Source: Tissierellia bacterium
GTDB taxonomy: Bacteria; Bacillota; Clostridia; Peptostreptococcales; Acidaminobacteraceae
Direction: 5' to 3'
Length of the DNA: 34,678 bases
NCBI GenBank assembly: GCA_012799095.1
Contig: JAAZLX010000124.1
Location: forward strand, 1 to 34,678
The notes below the pieces were generated by a model, which did not search any database, was not told the DNA's origin, and was given only the letters and a program-made list of their open reading frames with translations. Numbering within the stretch: position 1 is the stretch's first letter; each line of letters opens with the position of its first letter. The position numbers and the translations under genes were made by a program. Shown here one piece after another: positions 9,701 to 18,443 of the stretch.

Positions 9701-10312
9701 CATCAATTGATCACGAATGATCTCATCCTGGCGCAGGGGGTCTTCGATTTTTGTTTCATAAACACCGGGATCAAGGGAAGCATAGATAAAGTTGCCGTCA
9801 TTACCGTGCCATTTTCCCAGAGCAAACGGGATCGGGACCGCTAATGATTTATTCCAGGCCAGCTTTTGGGTCGAAAAGCCGATCAGTCCCATATGTCGGG
9901 CAATGGTTGGCAGATTGAAGCCGAAGCCAAAGCAGTCGGGCAAAAACAGATCACGGGGTGAACGACCAAAATGGTCACGGAAAAACTCACTGCCATACAG
10001 AATTTGCCGAATCAATGACTCGCTCGAAGGGACTAAGACATCGGGGCTCTCCCAGGTGGCACCGGTCAGATTCCAGCGGCCGGTCCGCTCCCAGCGCTTG
10101 ACCTTCTCAAATTCCGCCGGATAGTATTCCTTCATCAGGGCATAACGATAAGCCCCTTCAAAGTTAAAGCGATATCCGGGGAATGTTTGAAACAATGTAA
10201 TGTTTTTGCTGATCGTATCAGGCAAGTATTGCGCTACCGTCTGCCTGGCGTCCCAGGTCCACTGGGTGTCCAGATGAGCGGTCGCAATCATGAAAATCTT
10301 CTGATTAGCCAT
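6737..10312 (-). CDS. GH38 alpha-mannosidase with C-terminal F5/8 type C (discoidin-like) domain
   Basis: TAHLDTQWTWD, FLPDCFGFGFNLPTIARHMGL (nucleophile region), WKRFLWHQFHDDITGTSIPEAY; C-terminal KWLTIDLATPQTIRRYHLRHAG...FRLLITRAEQ...AARIYGFELYG. Start MANQKIF after GGAGGG. Confidence 0.9.
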   Translation of the reverse strand: MANQKIFMIATAHLDTQWTWDARQTVAQYLPDTISKNITLFQTFPGYRFNFEGAYRYALMKEYYPAEFEKVKRWERTGRWNLTGATWESPDVLVPSSESLIRQILYGSEFFRDHFGRSPRDLFLPDCFGFGFNLPTIARHMGLIGFSTQKLAWNKSLAVPIPFALGKWHGNDGNFIYASLDPGVYETKIEDPLRQDEIIRDQLMRNDGISMRYYGTGDIGGAPDQESVRNLETDLGEKNGIEVISATPDDVYAEMADRDLPSYSGELLLRRHGVGCYTSRAIAKRWNAQAERLADATERANSLAAVLGYPYPKREIDTAWKRFLWHQFHDDITGTSIPEAYAISYNDYIISLNQLSEELVGGIRNVSAHLDTTGKGVPIIVFNPVAFQRKEVVRVRVPEGDFQVYQAEDVIPSQRRDDVLQFTAEVSGTGLKVYHILPGKTETDNSLLYSKTEDHIFQNEFYRVMVDQTGDIISVFDLELNMELLQDPIRLVRFDNESRKWPSWEILYHNLESPQELEYRDVEIKLLEKGPVRLLLEIKRSFGHSDITQQISVMAGIKRVEIDYQIDWFEQASLLKLDFPLVLEPELAAYDCGAGVIYRGINKTNLYEVPAQEFVSLSDEARTISLMSDCKYGWDRPERNRLRLSLIHTPEGSFGPAKQHLQDLGEHRFRVAITSHEGDFDQASVEQAQAFRQPMRTFYSEAHQGELGPEISLLSTDQAGLKVMAIKQAQDNDKFVVRVQDVSGKSHADRRLTFPGRVMTVHEINGQEELIPGRVMIEGHSVKFDLNRNSIKSFIVQIEPLSDKPANIKQQSLNLLMNSDAYSPEGSQKIHPRFPMELVPDVISSRGIHFQIEPDKLYSTMRCEGQKVILPEGYRDLVFLAASLEKDQTAEFIVDGRKHRLTIPGWRERVGDWDDFAGRRYGGIKTTPVAWTASHIHRPEGNQPFEYGAMFRFTLRGKKIHFPKDRSIIVFAASATHLPDVEAADDLYDQREERPTFRLEVHGGSGSGEYPLHAPLYPKPEVPEQMAFVGWEPELTRMPVGDEVIKAVFKPLGIDLARHARVDSSGYCPIGQEAEQAVTPGMTKWCSQKDGDKWLTIDLATPQTIRRYHLRHAGSAGENEMYNTRDFELQVSRNDQWETIQKIQDNQSDYTLGEIEPVTGQKFRLLITRAEQYSNRAARIYGFELYGGDHV

Positions 10313-10323
10313 GAGTCCCTCCA

Positions 10324-10341
10324 CTCTTGATTATACAAGAG
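10324..10341. promoter_or_regulatory. Inverted repeat CTCTTG-N6-CAAGAG enclosing a minus-strand -10 (TATAAT) of the mannosidase operon
   Basis: Sequence CTCTTG ATTATA CAAGAG; the spacer read on the minus strand is TATAAT, immediately upstream of the mannosidase start. Confidence 0.55.
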
Positions 10342-10400
10342 CGAGCAGGAAAATACAGCCAATCAGCGAAAAAGCACCGCGTTATGCAGCTTTGAAACTA

Positions 10401-10437
10401 CAAAGGCGGTCCAACCTCTATGGGTGAACCGCCTTTG
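10401..10437 (-). terminator. Hairpin, probable (weak) terminator after the thioesterase gene
   Basis: CAAAGGCGGT...ACCGCCTTTG perfect 10-bp stem; poor T tract on the minus strand. Confidence 0.45.
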
Positions 10438-10440
10438 GTA

Positions 10441-10890
10441 TTATCGTGAGCCGATCTCCAGTTTGTATTCTTTACATTGATCGTGGTACTTTCTGATCGC
10501 CTGATCAAACTCCGGATAGGCTTTAGCCAGGTTGGTGACTCGCATCGTCTGATCGGTCACACCGCTTTCTGAGTAGCCTGTCACCAGCAGTTCATTGGTG
10601 AGCTCATCCCGGACTTCATACTCATAGCAGATGCGTACCCCGGTGTATTTGGAAATAATGCAGCTGACAGTGACCGGTTTTCCATACGTTGCCGGCTTGT
10701 GATACCGGGCCTCAACTTTGAGGACCGGGAAGAAGAAGCCTTTGGCTTCAACATCGGCATACCTAAAATCCATGATGTCCATCAATTTTGTCCGGGCGAT
10801 CTCGAACCAGACAATGTAGTTGGCATGATAGATGATCCCCATCTGGTCTGTCTCGCTGTAGCGCGGTTCAATGGTTGTTTGATAAATCAT
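10441..10890 (-). CDS. Acyl-CoA thioesterase, YbgC/4HBT hotdog family
   Basis: PRYSETDQMGIIYHANYIVWFEIARTKLMD hotdog motif; start overlaps the pyk stop (ATGA). Confidence 0.88.
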   Translation of the reverse strand: MIYQTTIEPRYSETDQMGIIYHANYIVWFEIARTKLMDIMDFRYADVEAKGFFFPVLKVEARYHKPATYGKPVTVSCIISKYTGVRICYEYEVRDELTNELLVTGYSESGVTDQTMRVTNLAKAYPEFDQAIRKYHDQCKEYKLEIGSR

Positions 10891-12629
10891 TTGTCATAAC
10901 GTCCTTTGTATACGATTCCAACTATCGGATCAACAGTGGTGACCATGCCGTCTTCCAACAGATCTTTGACATGCTCAACACCGACGATGGTCGGAATATT
11001 GAATGTTGTACCGGCAATTGCTCCCATCGAAGTATAGCCACCCTCCTGCGTGATGATGGCCCCGGCTTGTCGAACCATATCGGCCATCGTTTCATCGATT
11101 CCCCGGGTGTAAAGAATATCGCCCGGTTCAAATCTGCTTTTGTCATCATCGACAAACCGAATGATACCGGTGAATGATTTATTGCCGAAACCGACACCCT
11201 TTAGCGTGACCTCACCGATCGAGTGGATCTTCATCATATTGGTCGTGCCGGATACGCCGATCGGCACACCGCAGGTTATGACGACCAAATCATTGTCTTG
11301 AACGATCCCCACCTCTTTTGCCATGATCTCAAGGTTGTAGAACAACCGGCTCAAGTCATGGCTCTCTTCCATGATATAAGCCTGAACCCCCCGCACTAGC
11401 GAGAGTTGACGCCGGACAGCTTCCGAAGTAACTCCGGCTATGATCGGTGTTTTCGGATGGTGCATGGCGATTTTACGGGCCGTCTGTCCACTGGAAGTGG
11501 CTGTCAGTATGGCCTTGGCATTGAGGTTGAAGGCTGACAAGACAGAAGAACGTGATACAGCATACGTGATCGAGTCCAGATAAGGCAGGTCCTGCTGCTG
11601 ATTCAACAGCTTGGCATAATCGAGAGAATTTTCTGTCGCTACGGCAATTTTTGCCATCATCGCGACCGACTCGACCGGATAGGCTCCGGCTGCCATCTCA
11701 CCACTCAGCATGACAGCATCTGTGCCATCAATAATGGCATTGGCAACATCAGCCGCTTCCGCCCGGGTGGGACGCGGATTTTGGGTCATACTCTCCAGCA
11801 TCTGAGTCGCAGTGATGACCGTTTTTCCGGCCCGGTTACACTTGGCGATGATCAACTTTTGCGCCACCGGGACTTCTTCCATCGGCATCTCCATCCCTAA
11901 GTCTCCCCGGGCTACCATAATGCCGTCTGACACCTGAAGAATTTCATCAATATTGTCTAGGCCTTCCCGGTTTTCGATTTTCGAGATGATCTGGATGTGT
12001 CCCGCCCCAAGGTCTTCCAATATTTTTCGGATTTCCAAGACATCGGCTGCTTTTCTGATAAACGACGGTGCGATAAAATCTACTTCATGGGCTACCCCAA
12101 AGGCGATATCCTCTCGGTCCTGTTCTGTCACCGCCGGCAGATTGACTCGAACACTCGGTGCATTGACCCCTTTTCGGGTCGTCAACGGAGCACCATGTAA
12201 TACCTCGGTGTGGATTTCCTGACCGATGACCTCGATCACTTTGAGCACGATCGATCCATCACTGATCAAAAGAATGCTTTCGGGGTGGACGTCTTTATAT
12301 AATTCATCATAGGTAATGGCTGCTCGTTGCCTGTTGCCGACAAAATCACCACTTGAAAGGATAAAACGATCACCGGCTTGAAGCACCGTTCCCGGCTCCA
12401 TCGTTTTGATACGTATTTCCGGGCCTTTGGTGTCGAGCAGGATGGCCATGGGTACATTGTGTTCCCCGGCCACCTGTCGGATCAAATTGATATTGGCCAA
12501 ATGCTCTTCATGATTGCCATGAGAAAAGTTGAGTCGGGTGACATTCAGCCCGACCTCTACCAGTTTTCGATACGTTTCCGGGTTGTTGCTGGCAGGACCC
12601 AGGGTCCCGACGATCTTTGTTTGACGCAT
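10887..12629 (-). CDS. pyk: Pyruvate kinase with C-terminal PEP-utilizing/phosphohistidine-like extension
   Basis: MRQTKIVGTLGPASNNPE, NFSHGNHEEH, DTKGPEIR, MVARGDLGMEMP, TATQMLESM; extra C-terminal domain EGGYTSMGAIAG...IPTIVGVEHV. Confidence 0.96.
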   Translation of the reverse strand: MRQTKIVGTLGPASNNPETYRKLVEVGLNVTRLNFSHGNHEEHLANINLIRQVAGEHNVPMAILLDTKGPEIRIKTMEPGTVLQAGDRFILSSGDFVGNRQRAAITYDELYKDVHPESILLISDGSIVLKVIEVIGQEIHTEVLHGAPLTTRKGVNAPSVRVNLPAVTEQDREDIAFGVAHEVDFIAPSFIRKAADVLEIRKILEDLGAGHIQIISKIENREGLDNIDEILQVSDGIMVARGDLGMEMPMEEVPVAQKLIIAKCNRAGKTVITATQMLESMTQNPRPTRAEAADVANAIIDGTDAVMLSGEMAAGAYPVESVAMMAKIAVATENSLDYAKLLNQQQDLPYLDSITYAVSRSSVLSAFNLNAKAILTATSSGQTARKIAMHHPKTPIIAGVTSEAVRRQLSLVRGVQAYIMEESHDLSRLFYNLEIMAKEVGIVQDNDLVVITCGVPIGVSGTTNMMKIHSIGEVTLKGVGFGNKSFTGIIRFVDDDKSRFEPGDILYTRGIDETMADMVRQAGAIITQEGGYTSMGAIAGTTFNIPTIVGVEHVKDLLEDGMVTTVDPIVGIVYKGRYDK

Positions 12630-12638
12630 AACTCCCCC

Positions 12639-13598
12639 TTATTTGGCCAAAATCTCAGCCAATTCATATAAGTTCATATTCAGCCGATCGCGAACTCCGA
12701 TCGCCTCATCGATTTCCATACAATGTAATTTATTGCCTCGGATCCCGACAGCAACCCCCGACTTACCGTGGATCAACAGCTCAACAGCCTTTGCCCCCAT
12801 CTGGGTAGCCAACAGACGATCAAATGCTGTGGGCGATCCCCCTCGCTGTAAGTGGCCGATGACGGCTAGCCGGGCGGGATAACCTGAACATTCAGATAGC
12901 TCCTTGGTAAAGGCATTGGCATCGGTCACACCCTCACTCAGCAGAATGATGTGGTGATTCTTGCCCCGCTCCTGACCTTGGATAACCGACCGACAAATCT
13001 CAGCCATATCATAGTCGACTTCCGGCACGATAACATTCTCTGCCCCGGAGATGACCCCGGCATACAATGCAATATCGCCACAGTTTCGTCCCATCACCTC
13101 GACCACAAACATCCGACCGTGACTCGAGGAAGTATCACGCAACTTGCCGACAGCTTCCATGACCGTTTCGATTGCGGTATAAAAGCCGATGGTGTAGTCG
13201 GTATAGCCCAAGTCATTATCGATCGTTCCCGGGACACCGATGGTAGGTATTCCCAAATCGTTCAATAATTTAGCTCCTTTGAATGAGCCATCACCACCGA
13301 TGACGATCAGGCTATCGATCCCTCTGTCCTGCAGGATCCTGGCGGCCTTTTCCGGTCCGCCATTTTCTTGAAACTCGGGGCTGCGGGCAGTCTGTAGAAT
13401 CGTCCCGCCTCGTTGTAAAATATCACTGACGCTCGACCGGGTCATCTCGACGAAATCGCCTTCTAACAGGCCTTCATATCCCCGTCTGATCCCGATCACT
13501 TCGAGTCCATGGTATATCCCTACCCTTACGACCGATCGAATGGCGGCATTCATGCCCGGGGCATCGCCTCCGCTGGTTAAGACTGCAATTCGTTTCAT
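12639..13598 (-). CDS. pfkA: ATP-dependent 6-phosphofructokinase
   Basis: MKRIAVLTSGGDAPGMNAAIR, IGGDGSFKGA, PGTIDNDLGYTDYTIGF, LGHLQRGGSP-type motif (IGHLQRGGSPTAFDR). Confidence 0.96.
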   Translation of the reverse strand: MKRIAVLTSGGDAPGMNAAIRSVVRVGIYHGLEVIGIRRGYEGLLEGDFVEMTRSSVSDILQRGGTILQTARSPEFQENGGPEKAARILQDRGIDSLIVIGGDGSFKGAKLLNDLGIPTIGVPGTIDNDLGYTDYTIGFYTAIETVMEAVGKLRDTSSSHGRMFVVEVMGRNCGDIALYAGVISGAENVIVPEVDYDMAEICRSVIQGQERGKNHHIILLSEGVTDANAFTKELSECSGYPARLAVIGHLQRGGSPTAFDRLLATQMGAKAVELLIHGKSGVAVGIRGNKLHCMEIDEAIGVRDRLNMNLYELAEILAK

Positions 13599-13607
13599 CT
13601 ATCTCTC

Positions 13608-16600
13608 CTATTTCACCACAACAGCGTCTTGTCCCAAAATCGCCTGTAATTGAGCTATCAAGTCATCGGCCGGCAGTATACCGTACCCCTGAAGATCACG
13701 GACATGTCCGGTGTCCTCACAGTAAACCCTCAGACAGGCCGGACCCGGTCTGGTTTGAGCCAGTCGAACAATATCATCGATGATTTCCGTCTGCCAACTG
13801 GGCAACCTGAGATACACCTTTTGCTCAACGATATCATCGGATAGACCGCGTAAGTTACTGACGATGATTTTTGCCGGTTCATCCTCTTTGACACTGAGCC
13901 GCCCCTGTACCAAAAAGTATTGTTCCTGTTCGAGTAATTTCTCGACCTCTTTAAACACCTTGGGAAACAGGATGATCTCCATCGACTCATACTCATCTTC
14001 CATTCGACAAAATGCCATCCGCTCACCCGCCCGGGTCGTTTTGACCGAAATAGTGCGCAGCATAGCAATGGCTGAAACAATGGTATTATCAGCGCTCTCG
14101 TCTAAAGCTGTCAATTCAACGAAGTCACGACAGTGATATTTTTGCCGAACGCCGGAAAATCGACGTAAGGGATGACCGCTGAAATACATGCCTAAGACTT
14201 CCTTTTCCATCTCGAGCAATTGTTCGTCATCATATTCTGTCAGACTGGTTCGGGGACCGTTATGGACCGGTTCCACTTCATCAAACAGCGAAAGTTGTCC
14301 CGGGGCATTGATCCTGGCACCTCGCTGGATGCCATCTAAAATATTCTCATATCGCAGCATCATCGAACGTCTCGATTCGGCCATTCCATCGAGAGCCCCG
14401 GCTTTGATCAGACTCTCGATCGCCCGTTTGTTCAGTACGCCAATACTTAGGCGGTTGAGAAAATCATCCAGCGAGGAAAAGCCGTCCCGTCTCATTCTGA
14501 CAATGCTCTGGATCAATGTCGTGCCAACATTTTTGATCGCTTTGAGGCCAAAACGGATCGACTCTCCTTCGATCGAAAATCCATCAACGCTGTGATTGAC
14601 GCTCGGTGGTAAAACCTCGATTTTCATCGAACGGACATTATCCATATATTGGGCCAGTTTGGGGCTGTTACCCATAACACTGCTCATAAGGGCAGCCATA
14701 AATTCCACCGGATAATGGGCTTTGAGATAGGCGGTCTGATAAGCAATGATAGCATAACCGGCCGCATGGGACTTATTGAAGGCGTAACGGGCAAAATCCA
14801 TCATACCATCAAACAGTCGATTGCCCTGCTCCTCACTGAGACCGCGTGCTACACAACCAGAGATCGAGCCGCCATCACCGTATAAAAAGATATTTCTTTC
14901 CCGCTGCATAACAGCCATATCCTTTTTACTCATCGCCCGTCGCACCAGGTCGGACTGAGCATACGTATAGCCCGCCAGATCCCGGACCAGCTGCATGACT
15001 TGTTCCTGATAAACGATAACACCGTAAGTAACCGCTAAAATATCTTCCATTACCGGGTGAACATAGTTGAATTGGCCTGAGTTTCGATTTCTCAAATAGG
15101 TCGGAATACTCTCCATTGGACCGGGGCGATACAAGCTGATCCCGGCGATGATATCTTCGATCTTTTCCGGTTTGAGTTCTCTGAAGAAGGAACGCATGCC
15201 GGAGCTCTCGAGCTGAAAGATTCCCAGTGAGTCACCCTCGGTCAACATCTGAAATGTTTTGGGATCACGATCCGGCAGGTGATCGATGTCGATCTCGATG
15301 CCGCGGTTGTCTTGAATAAAGGCCAGGGCATTTTTGATGATCGTCAGATTTCTTAAACCCAAAAAATCCATTTTTAACAGACCCAGCTCCTCGAGCAGGT
15401 TCATGTTAAATTGCGTCGATACGGCGTCTTCATGTAGATAAAGCGGCACATGATGATCCATTGGCAGTTCCGAGATAACGACCCCGGCTGCATGGGTGGA
15501 ACAGTGACGCGGAATGCCTTCGATCTTGCGGGCATTTTCAATCAATAGAGCAACATCGGTACTGGCCCGGACCATTTCAGCCAGCCGGGGTGATGCTTCC
15601 AGTGCCCGTTCCAGACTCATACCGAGTGAATTGGGGATCGCTTTGGCCACCCGGTCGACTTCACCGTAACCCAATCCCATCACCCGGCCGATGTCGCGGA
15701 CTGCCGCCCGGGCACCGAAGGTTCCAAAGGTAATGATCTGAGCCACGTGCTCCGTACCGTATTTATTTGTGACATAGTCAATGACTTCCTGGCGTCTTTC
15801 ATCCTCAAAATCAATGTCGATATCCGGCATGGTGATCCGGTCAGGATTTAAGAAACGTTCAAAAATCAGATCGTATTGCATCGGGTCGATCCCGATAATG
15901 TTCAAAGCATAAGCTACGATCGAACCCCCGGCCGATCCCCGGCCCGGTCCGACGGCAATACCGTTGTCCTTGGCGTATTTAATAAAATCATGCACGATCA
16001 AAAAATAGTCATTGTATCCCATCGAATCGATCACTTCGAGCTCATAGTTCATCCGATCGAGATAAGGAGTCATATCCGAATAGCGCTGTTTCATTCCCTG
16101 AAGCGTCAATTCACGCAGGGCTTGTGCCGAGTCAAAGTCAGGTTCACTGCTGAACCTGGGCAGGTGCTTCGACTGAAAATCAAAGTCAAAGTCTATCATC
16201 TCGGCGATCTTTACCGTGTTTTCCAGCGCTTCTCTGGGAAACAGCTGTGCCATTTGATCAGCCGACTTTAAGTAGAACTCCTGGCTGTCAAACCGCATGC
16301 GCGATTGGTCTGTCAAGACCGAACCCGTTTGAATACACAGCAGCATGTCATGAGCTAAATGATCTTCCGAATCGGTGTAATGAACATCATTCGATGCCAC
16401 CAGACCGATACCCAGCTCCTTTGAAAGTTTGATCAGTTGACGGTTGGTTTCTTTTTGCTCGGGCAGACCATGATCCTGTAATTCTAAGTAAAAGTGATCC
16501 TGACCGAAAATTGCATGATAATACTCGGCAGCCTGTCTGGCTAACGGGTATTGCCCTCGCAAAAGATGGACATTGACTTCGCCCTGAAGGCAACTCGACA

Positions 16601-16982
16601 AAGCGATCAGACCTTCGGTGTGTTGTTCCAACAGACTTTTCGGTATTCTCGGTTTGTAATAGAAATGTTCAGTAAAGCCGGCCGATACCAATTGTATCAG
16701 GTTGGTGTAGCCGGTTTGATTTTTGGCCAACAGCACCAGGTGATAGTTTTGTTTGGGATCGTCCGAGGTGATGTAGACTTCACAGCCAATGATCGGTTTG
16801 ATTCCTTGCTTTTTGGCTTCTTTGTAGAAATCGACGACCCCGAACATCACCCCGTGGTCAGTGATCGCAATGGCCGGCATTTCCAGTTCCTTGGCACGAC
16901 GAATCACCCGGTCGATCCGGGCGAATCCGTCTAACAGACTGTACTCTGTGTGTAAGTGAAGATGAACAAATTGGTTTGACAT
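13608..16982 (-). CDS. dnaE: DNA polymerase III alpha subunit (DnaE)
   Basis: PHP domain HLHLHTEYSLLDG..., PDIDIDFEDERRQEVIDYV, YQEQVMQLVRDLAGY, FNKSHAAGYAIIAYQTAYLKAHYPVEFMAAL. Confidence 0.97.
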   Translation of the reverse strand: MSNQFVHLHLHTEYSLLDGFARIDRVIRRAKELEMPAIAITDHGVMFGVVDFYKEAKKQGIKPIIGCEVYITSDDPKQNYHLVLLAKNQTGYTNLIQLVSAGFTEHFYYKPRIPKSLLEQHTEGLIALSSCLQGEVNVHLLRGQYPLARQAAEYYHAIFGQDHFYLELQDHGLPEQKETNRQLIKLSKELGIGLVASNDVHYTDSEDHLAHDMLLCIQTGSVLTDQSRMRFDSQEFYLKSADQMAQLFPREALENTVKIAEMIDFDFDFQSKHLPRFSSEPDFDSAQALRELTLQGMKQRYSDMTPYLDRMNYELEVIDSMGYNDYFLIVHDFIKYAKDNGIAVGPGRGSAGGSIVAYALNIIGIDPMQYDLIFERFLNPDRITMPDIDIDFEDERRQEVIDYVTNKYGTEHVAQIITFGTFGARAAVRDIGRVMGLGYGEVDRVAKAIPNSLGMSLERALEASPRLAEMVRASTDVALLIENARKIEGIPRHCSTHAAGVVISELPMDHHVPLYLHEDAVSTQFNMNLLEELGLLKMDFLGLRNLTIIKNALAFIQDNRGIEIDIDHLPDRDPKTFQMLTEGDSLGIFQLESSGMRSFFRELKPEKIEDIIAGISLYRPGPMESIPTYLRNRNSGQFNYVHPVMEDILAVTYGVIVYQEQVMQLVRDLAGYTYAQSDLVRRAMSKKDMAVMQRERNIFLYGDGGSISGCVARGLSEEQGNRLFDGMMDFARYAFNKSHAAGYAIIAYQTAYLKAHYPVEFMAALMSSVMGNSPKLAQYMDNVRSMKIEVLPPSVNHSVDGFSIEGESIRFGLKAIKNVGTTLIQSIVRMRRDGFSSLDDFLNRLSIGVLNKRAIESLIKAGALDGMAESRRSMMLRYENILDGIQRGARINAPGQLSLFDEVEPVHNGPRTSLTEYDDEQLLEMEKEVLGMYFSGHPLRRFSGVRQKYHCRDFVELTALDESADNTIVSAIAMLRTISVKTTRAGERMAFCRMEDEYESMEIILFPKVFKEVEKLLEQEQYFLVQGRLSVKEDEPAKIIVSNLRGLSDDIVEQKVYLRLPSWQTEIIDDIVRLAQTRPGPACLRVYCEDTGHVRDLQGYGILPADDLIAQLQAILGQDAVVVK

Positions 16983-17003
16983 AATCCCTGTTTCCGGGTC
17001 AGT

Positions 17004-17432
17004 TTATTCCTGCGGATAGGCTGAGTATTTTTGGATCATCCATTGAACACCAAAGCGATCTTCCAGAATACCGTACTTTTCGGCCCAGAAGGTCTCCTCC
17101 AGTGGCATGATTATTTTGGCCCCGTGTTCAACAAACTTTTCCCAGACCTCGATAACATCAGACACATTTTCTGAAGCCCAGGATAAGTAAAATCGGTTGC
17201 CTTCATTGATGATATTGCCCATGGTATCCGAACCCATCAGGTGAGCATTGCCCAAATCGAGCGAAGCGTGCATCACACCTTCAGGATAACCCATCGACTC
17301 ACGCTCTTCTTCCGGTAGATCGTCAAATAATAATACTTCCGGAACCGCCTGAAAGATTTCACCATAGAAGTTGAAAGCGTCCAAGGTATTTCCATCAAAA
17401 TTTACATAAGGTTCGAGCATTCCCTGTTTCAT
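17004..17432 (-). CDS. VOC/PhnB-like (glyoxalase superfamily) protein
   Basis: LEPYVNFDGNTLDAFNFYGEIFQ...FWAEKYGILEDRFGVQWMI; likely start MKQGM at 17432 after GGAGGCAGAG. Confidence 0.85.
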   Translation of the reverse strand: MKQGMLEPYVNFDGNTLDAFNFYGEIFQAVPEVLLFDDLPEEERESMGYPEGVMHASLDLGNAHLMGSDTMGNIINEGNRFYLSWASENVSDVIEVWEKFVEHGAKIIMPLEETFWAEKYGILEDRFGVQWMIQKYSAYPQE

Positions 17433-17455
17433 CTCTGCCTCCATTCGAGTCATAT

Positions 17456-18391
17456 TTACCCCAAACTGCCGTCTTTAGTGGGCTTTTGTATTTTCTTGCA
17501 TATCGCAAGCAAACGGCTGAGTCGATGATTAACACCTGATTTGGAAATCGGTGGATCAAGTCGCTCGCCCAGTTCCTTTAAACTCAAATCGGGTTCTTCC
17601 CAGCGCAGCTGAGCGATCTCGCGCAGCGCATCGGGTAGACTGCTCAGACCGCGTTCGCGTTGGATCAACTCGATGCAGTCGACCAGCTTTTGCGATGCCA
17701 CCACTGTCTTGGTGATATTGGCTGTCTCCAAATTGACCTTGCGCTGAATGTCATTTTTGACTTCTTTGACAATCCGGATGTTTTCAAAGGCAAAGGCTTC
17801 TTCCGTTGCTCCAATGATCTTTAAAAAATCGGATATGGATTCACTGTTTTTGAAATACAGCGCCGGTTTGTTATTTCGCCGGTAATGTTTGCCTTCCAAC
17901 TCGTATTGATTTAACAGCGCGGCAAAACTATTGCGCAACGTTTCATGATCAAACGAAAATTCCAGATGATAGGACCGGTTGGGGTTGGACAACTGTCCCG
18001 CACCCAAAAAGACACCGGTAATATAACTGCGCAGGCCGATTTCGCCCGAAACCAGTGATATAGGGATATCACGCCGCCAAGAGTAAAGCTCTTCTTCTTT
18101 GGTCAACAGTCCCAGACTTTCCAGCATCGAATTGGCCTGTTTGACGCGGACACGATAAACCTTCCCCATCCGGGTGAAATGCTCGACCCCAACTTCAAGT
18201 CCATAAACGGACTGGATCCAGCGATAGTAGTGTCGGGCGATCGGATTTCGCATGGTTTCAAAGCTGACATCAAGCTGGCCGTGACCTTTGAGATGAAACG
18301 AGCCACAGCTTTGTAAAAAACCGGCCAGCTCTGACTGGTGATGTCGGGACTCCCGGACCAGCTTTTCTTTTAAATCGGATGAATAACTCAT
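17456..18391 (-). CDS. whiA: DNA-binding protein WhiA
   Basis: LAGLIDADG-like N-terminus (SELAGFLQSCGSFH...) and C-terminal HTH (LSLKELGERLDPPISKSGVNHRLSRL). Confidence 0.93.
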   Translation of the reverse strand: MSYSSDLKEKLVRESRHHQSELAGFLQSCGSFHLKGHGQLDVSFETMRNPIARHYYRWIQSVYGLEVGVEHFTRMGKVYRVRVKQANSMLESLGLLTKEEELYSWRRDIPISLVSGEIGLRSYITGVFLGAGQLSNPNRSYHLEFSFDHETLRNSFAALLNQYELEGKHYRRNNKPALYFKNSESISDFLKIIGATEEAFAFENIRIVKEVKNDIQRKVNLETANITKTVVASQKLVDCIELIQRERGLSSLPDALREIAQLRWEEPDLSLKELGERLDPPISKSGVNHRLSRLLAICKKIQKPTKDGSLG

Positions 18392-18416
18392 AGCTACCTC
18401 AATTTAATTATAACAA

Positions 18417-18443
18417 AGACCGGCCCTGATTGCGGCCCGGTCT
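18417..18443 (-). terminator. Hairpin/terminator at the end of the PBP gene, just upstream of the whiA -10
   Basis: AGACCGG...CCGGTCT stem overlapping the PBP stop codon, followed on the minus strand by TTTGTTATAATTA. Confidence 0.45.

Noticed and set aside
13608-16982. Many short antisense ORFs across dnaE and similarly across pyk/pfkA
   Set aside because: No SD, no domains, embedded in conserved core genes.
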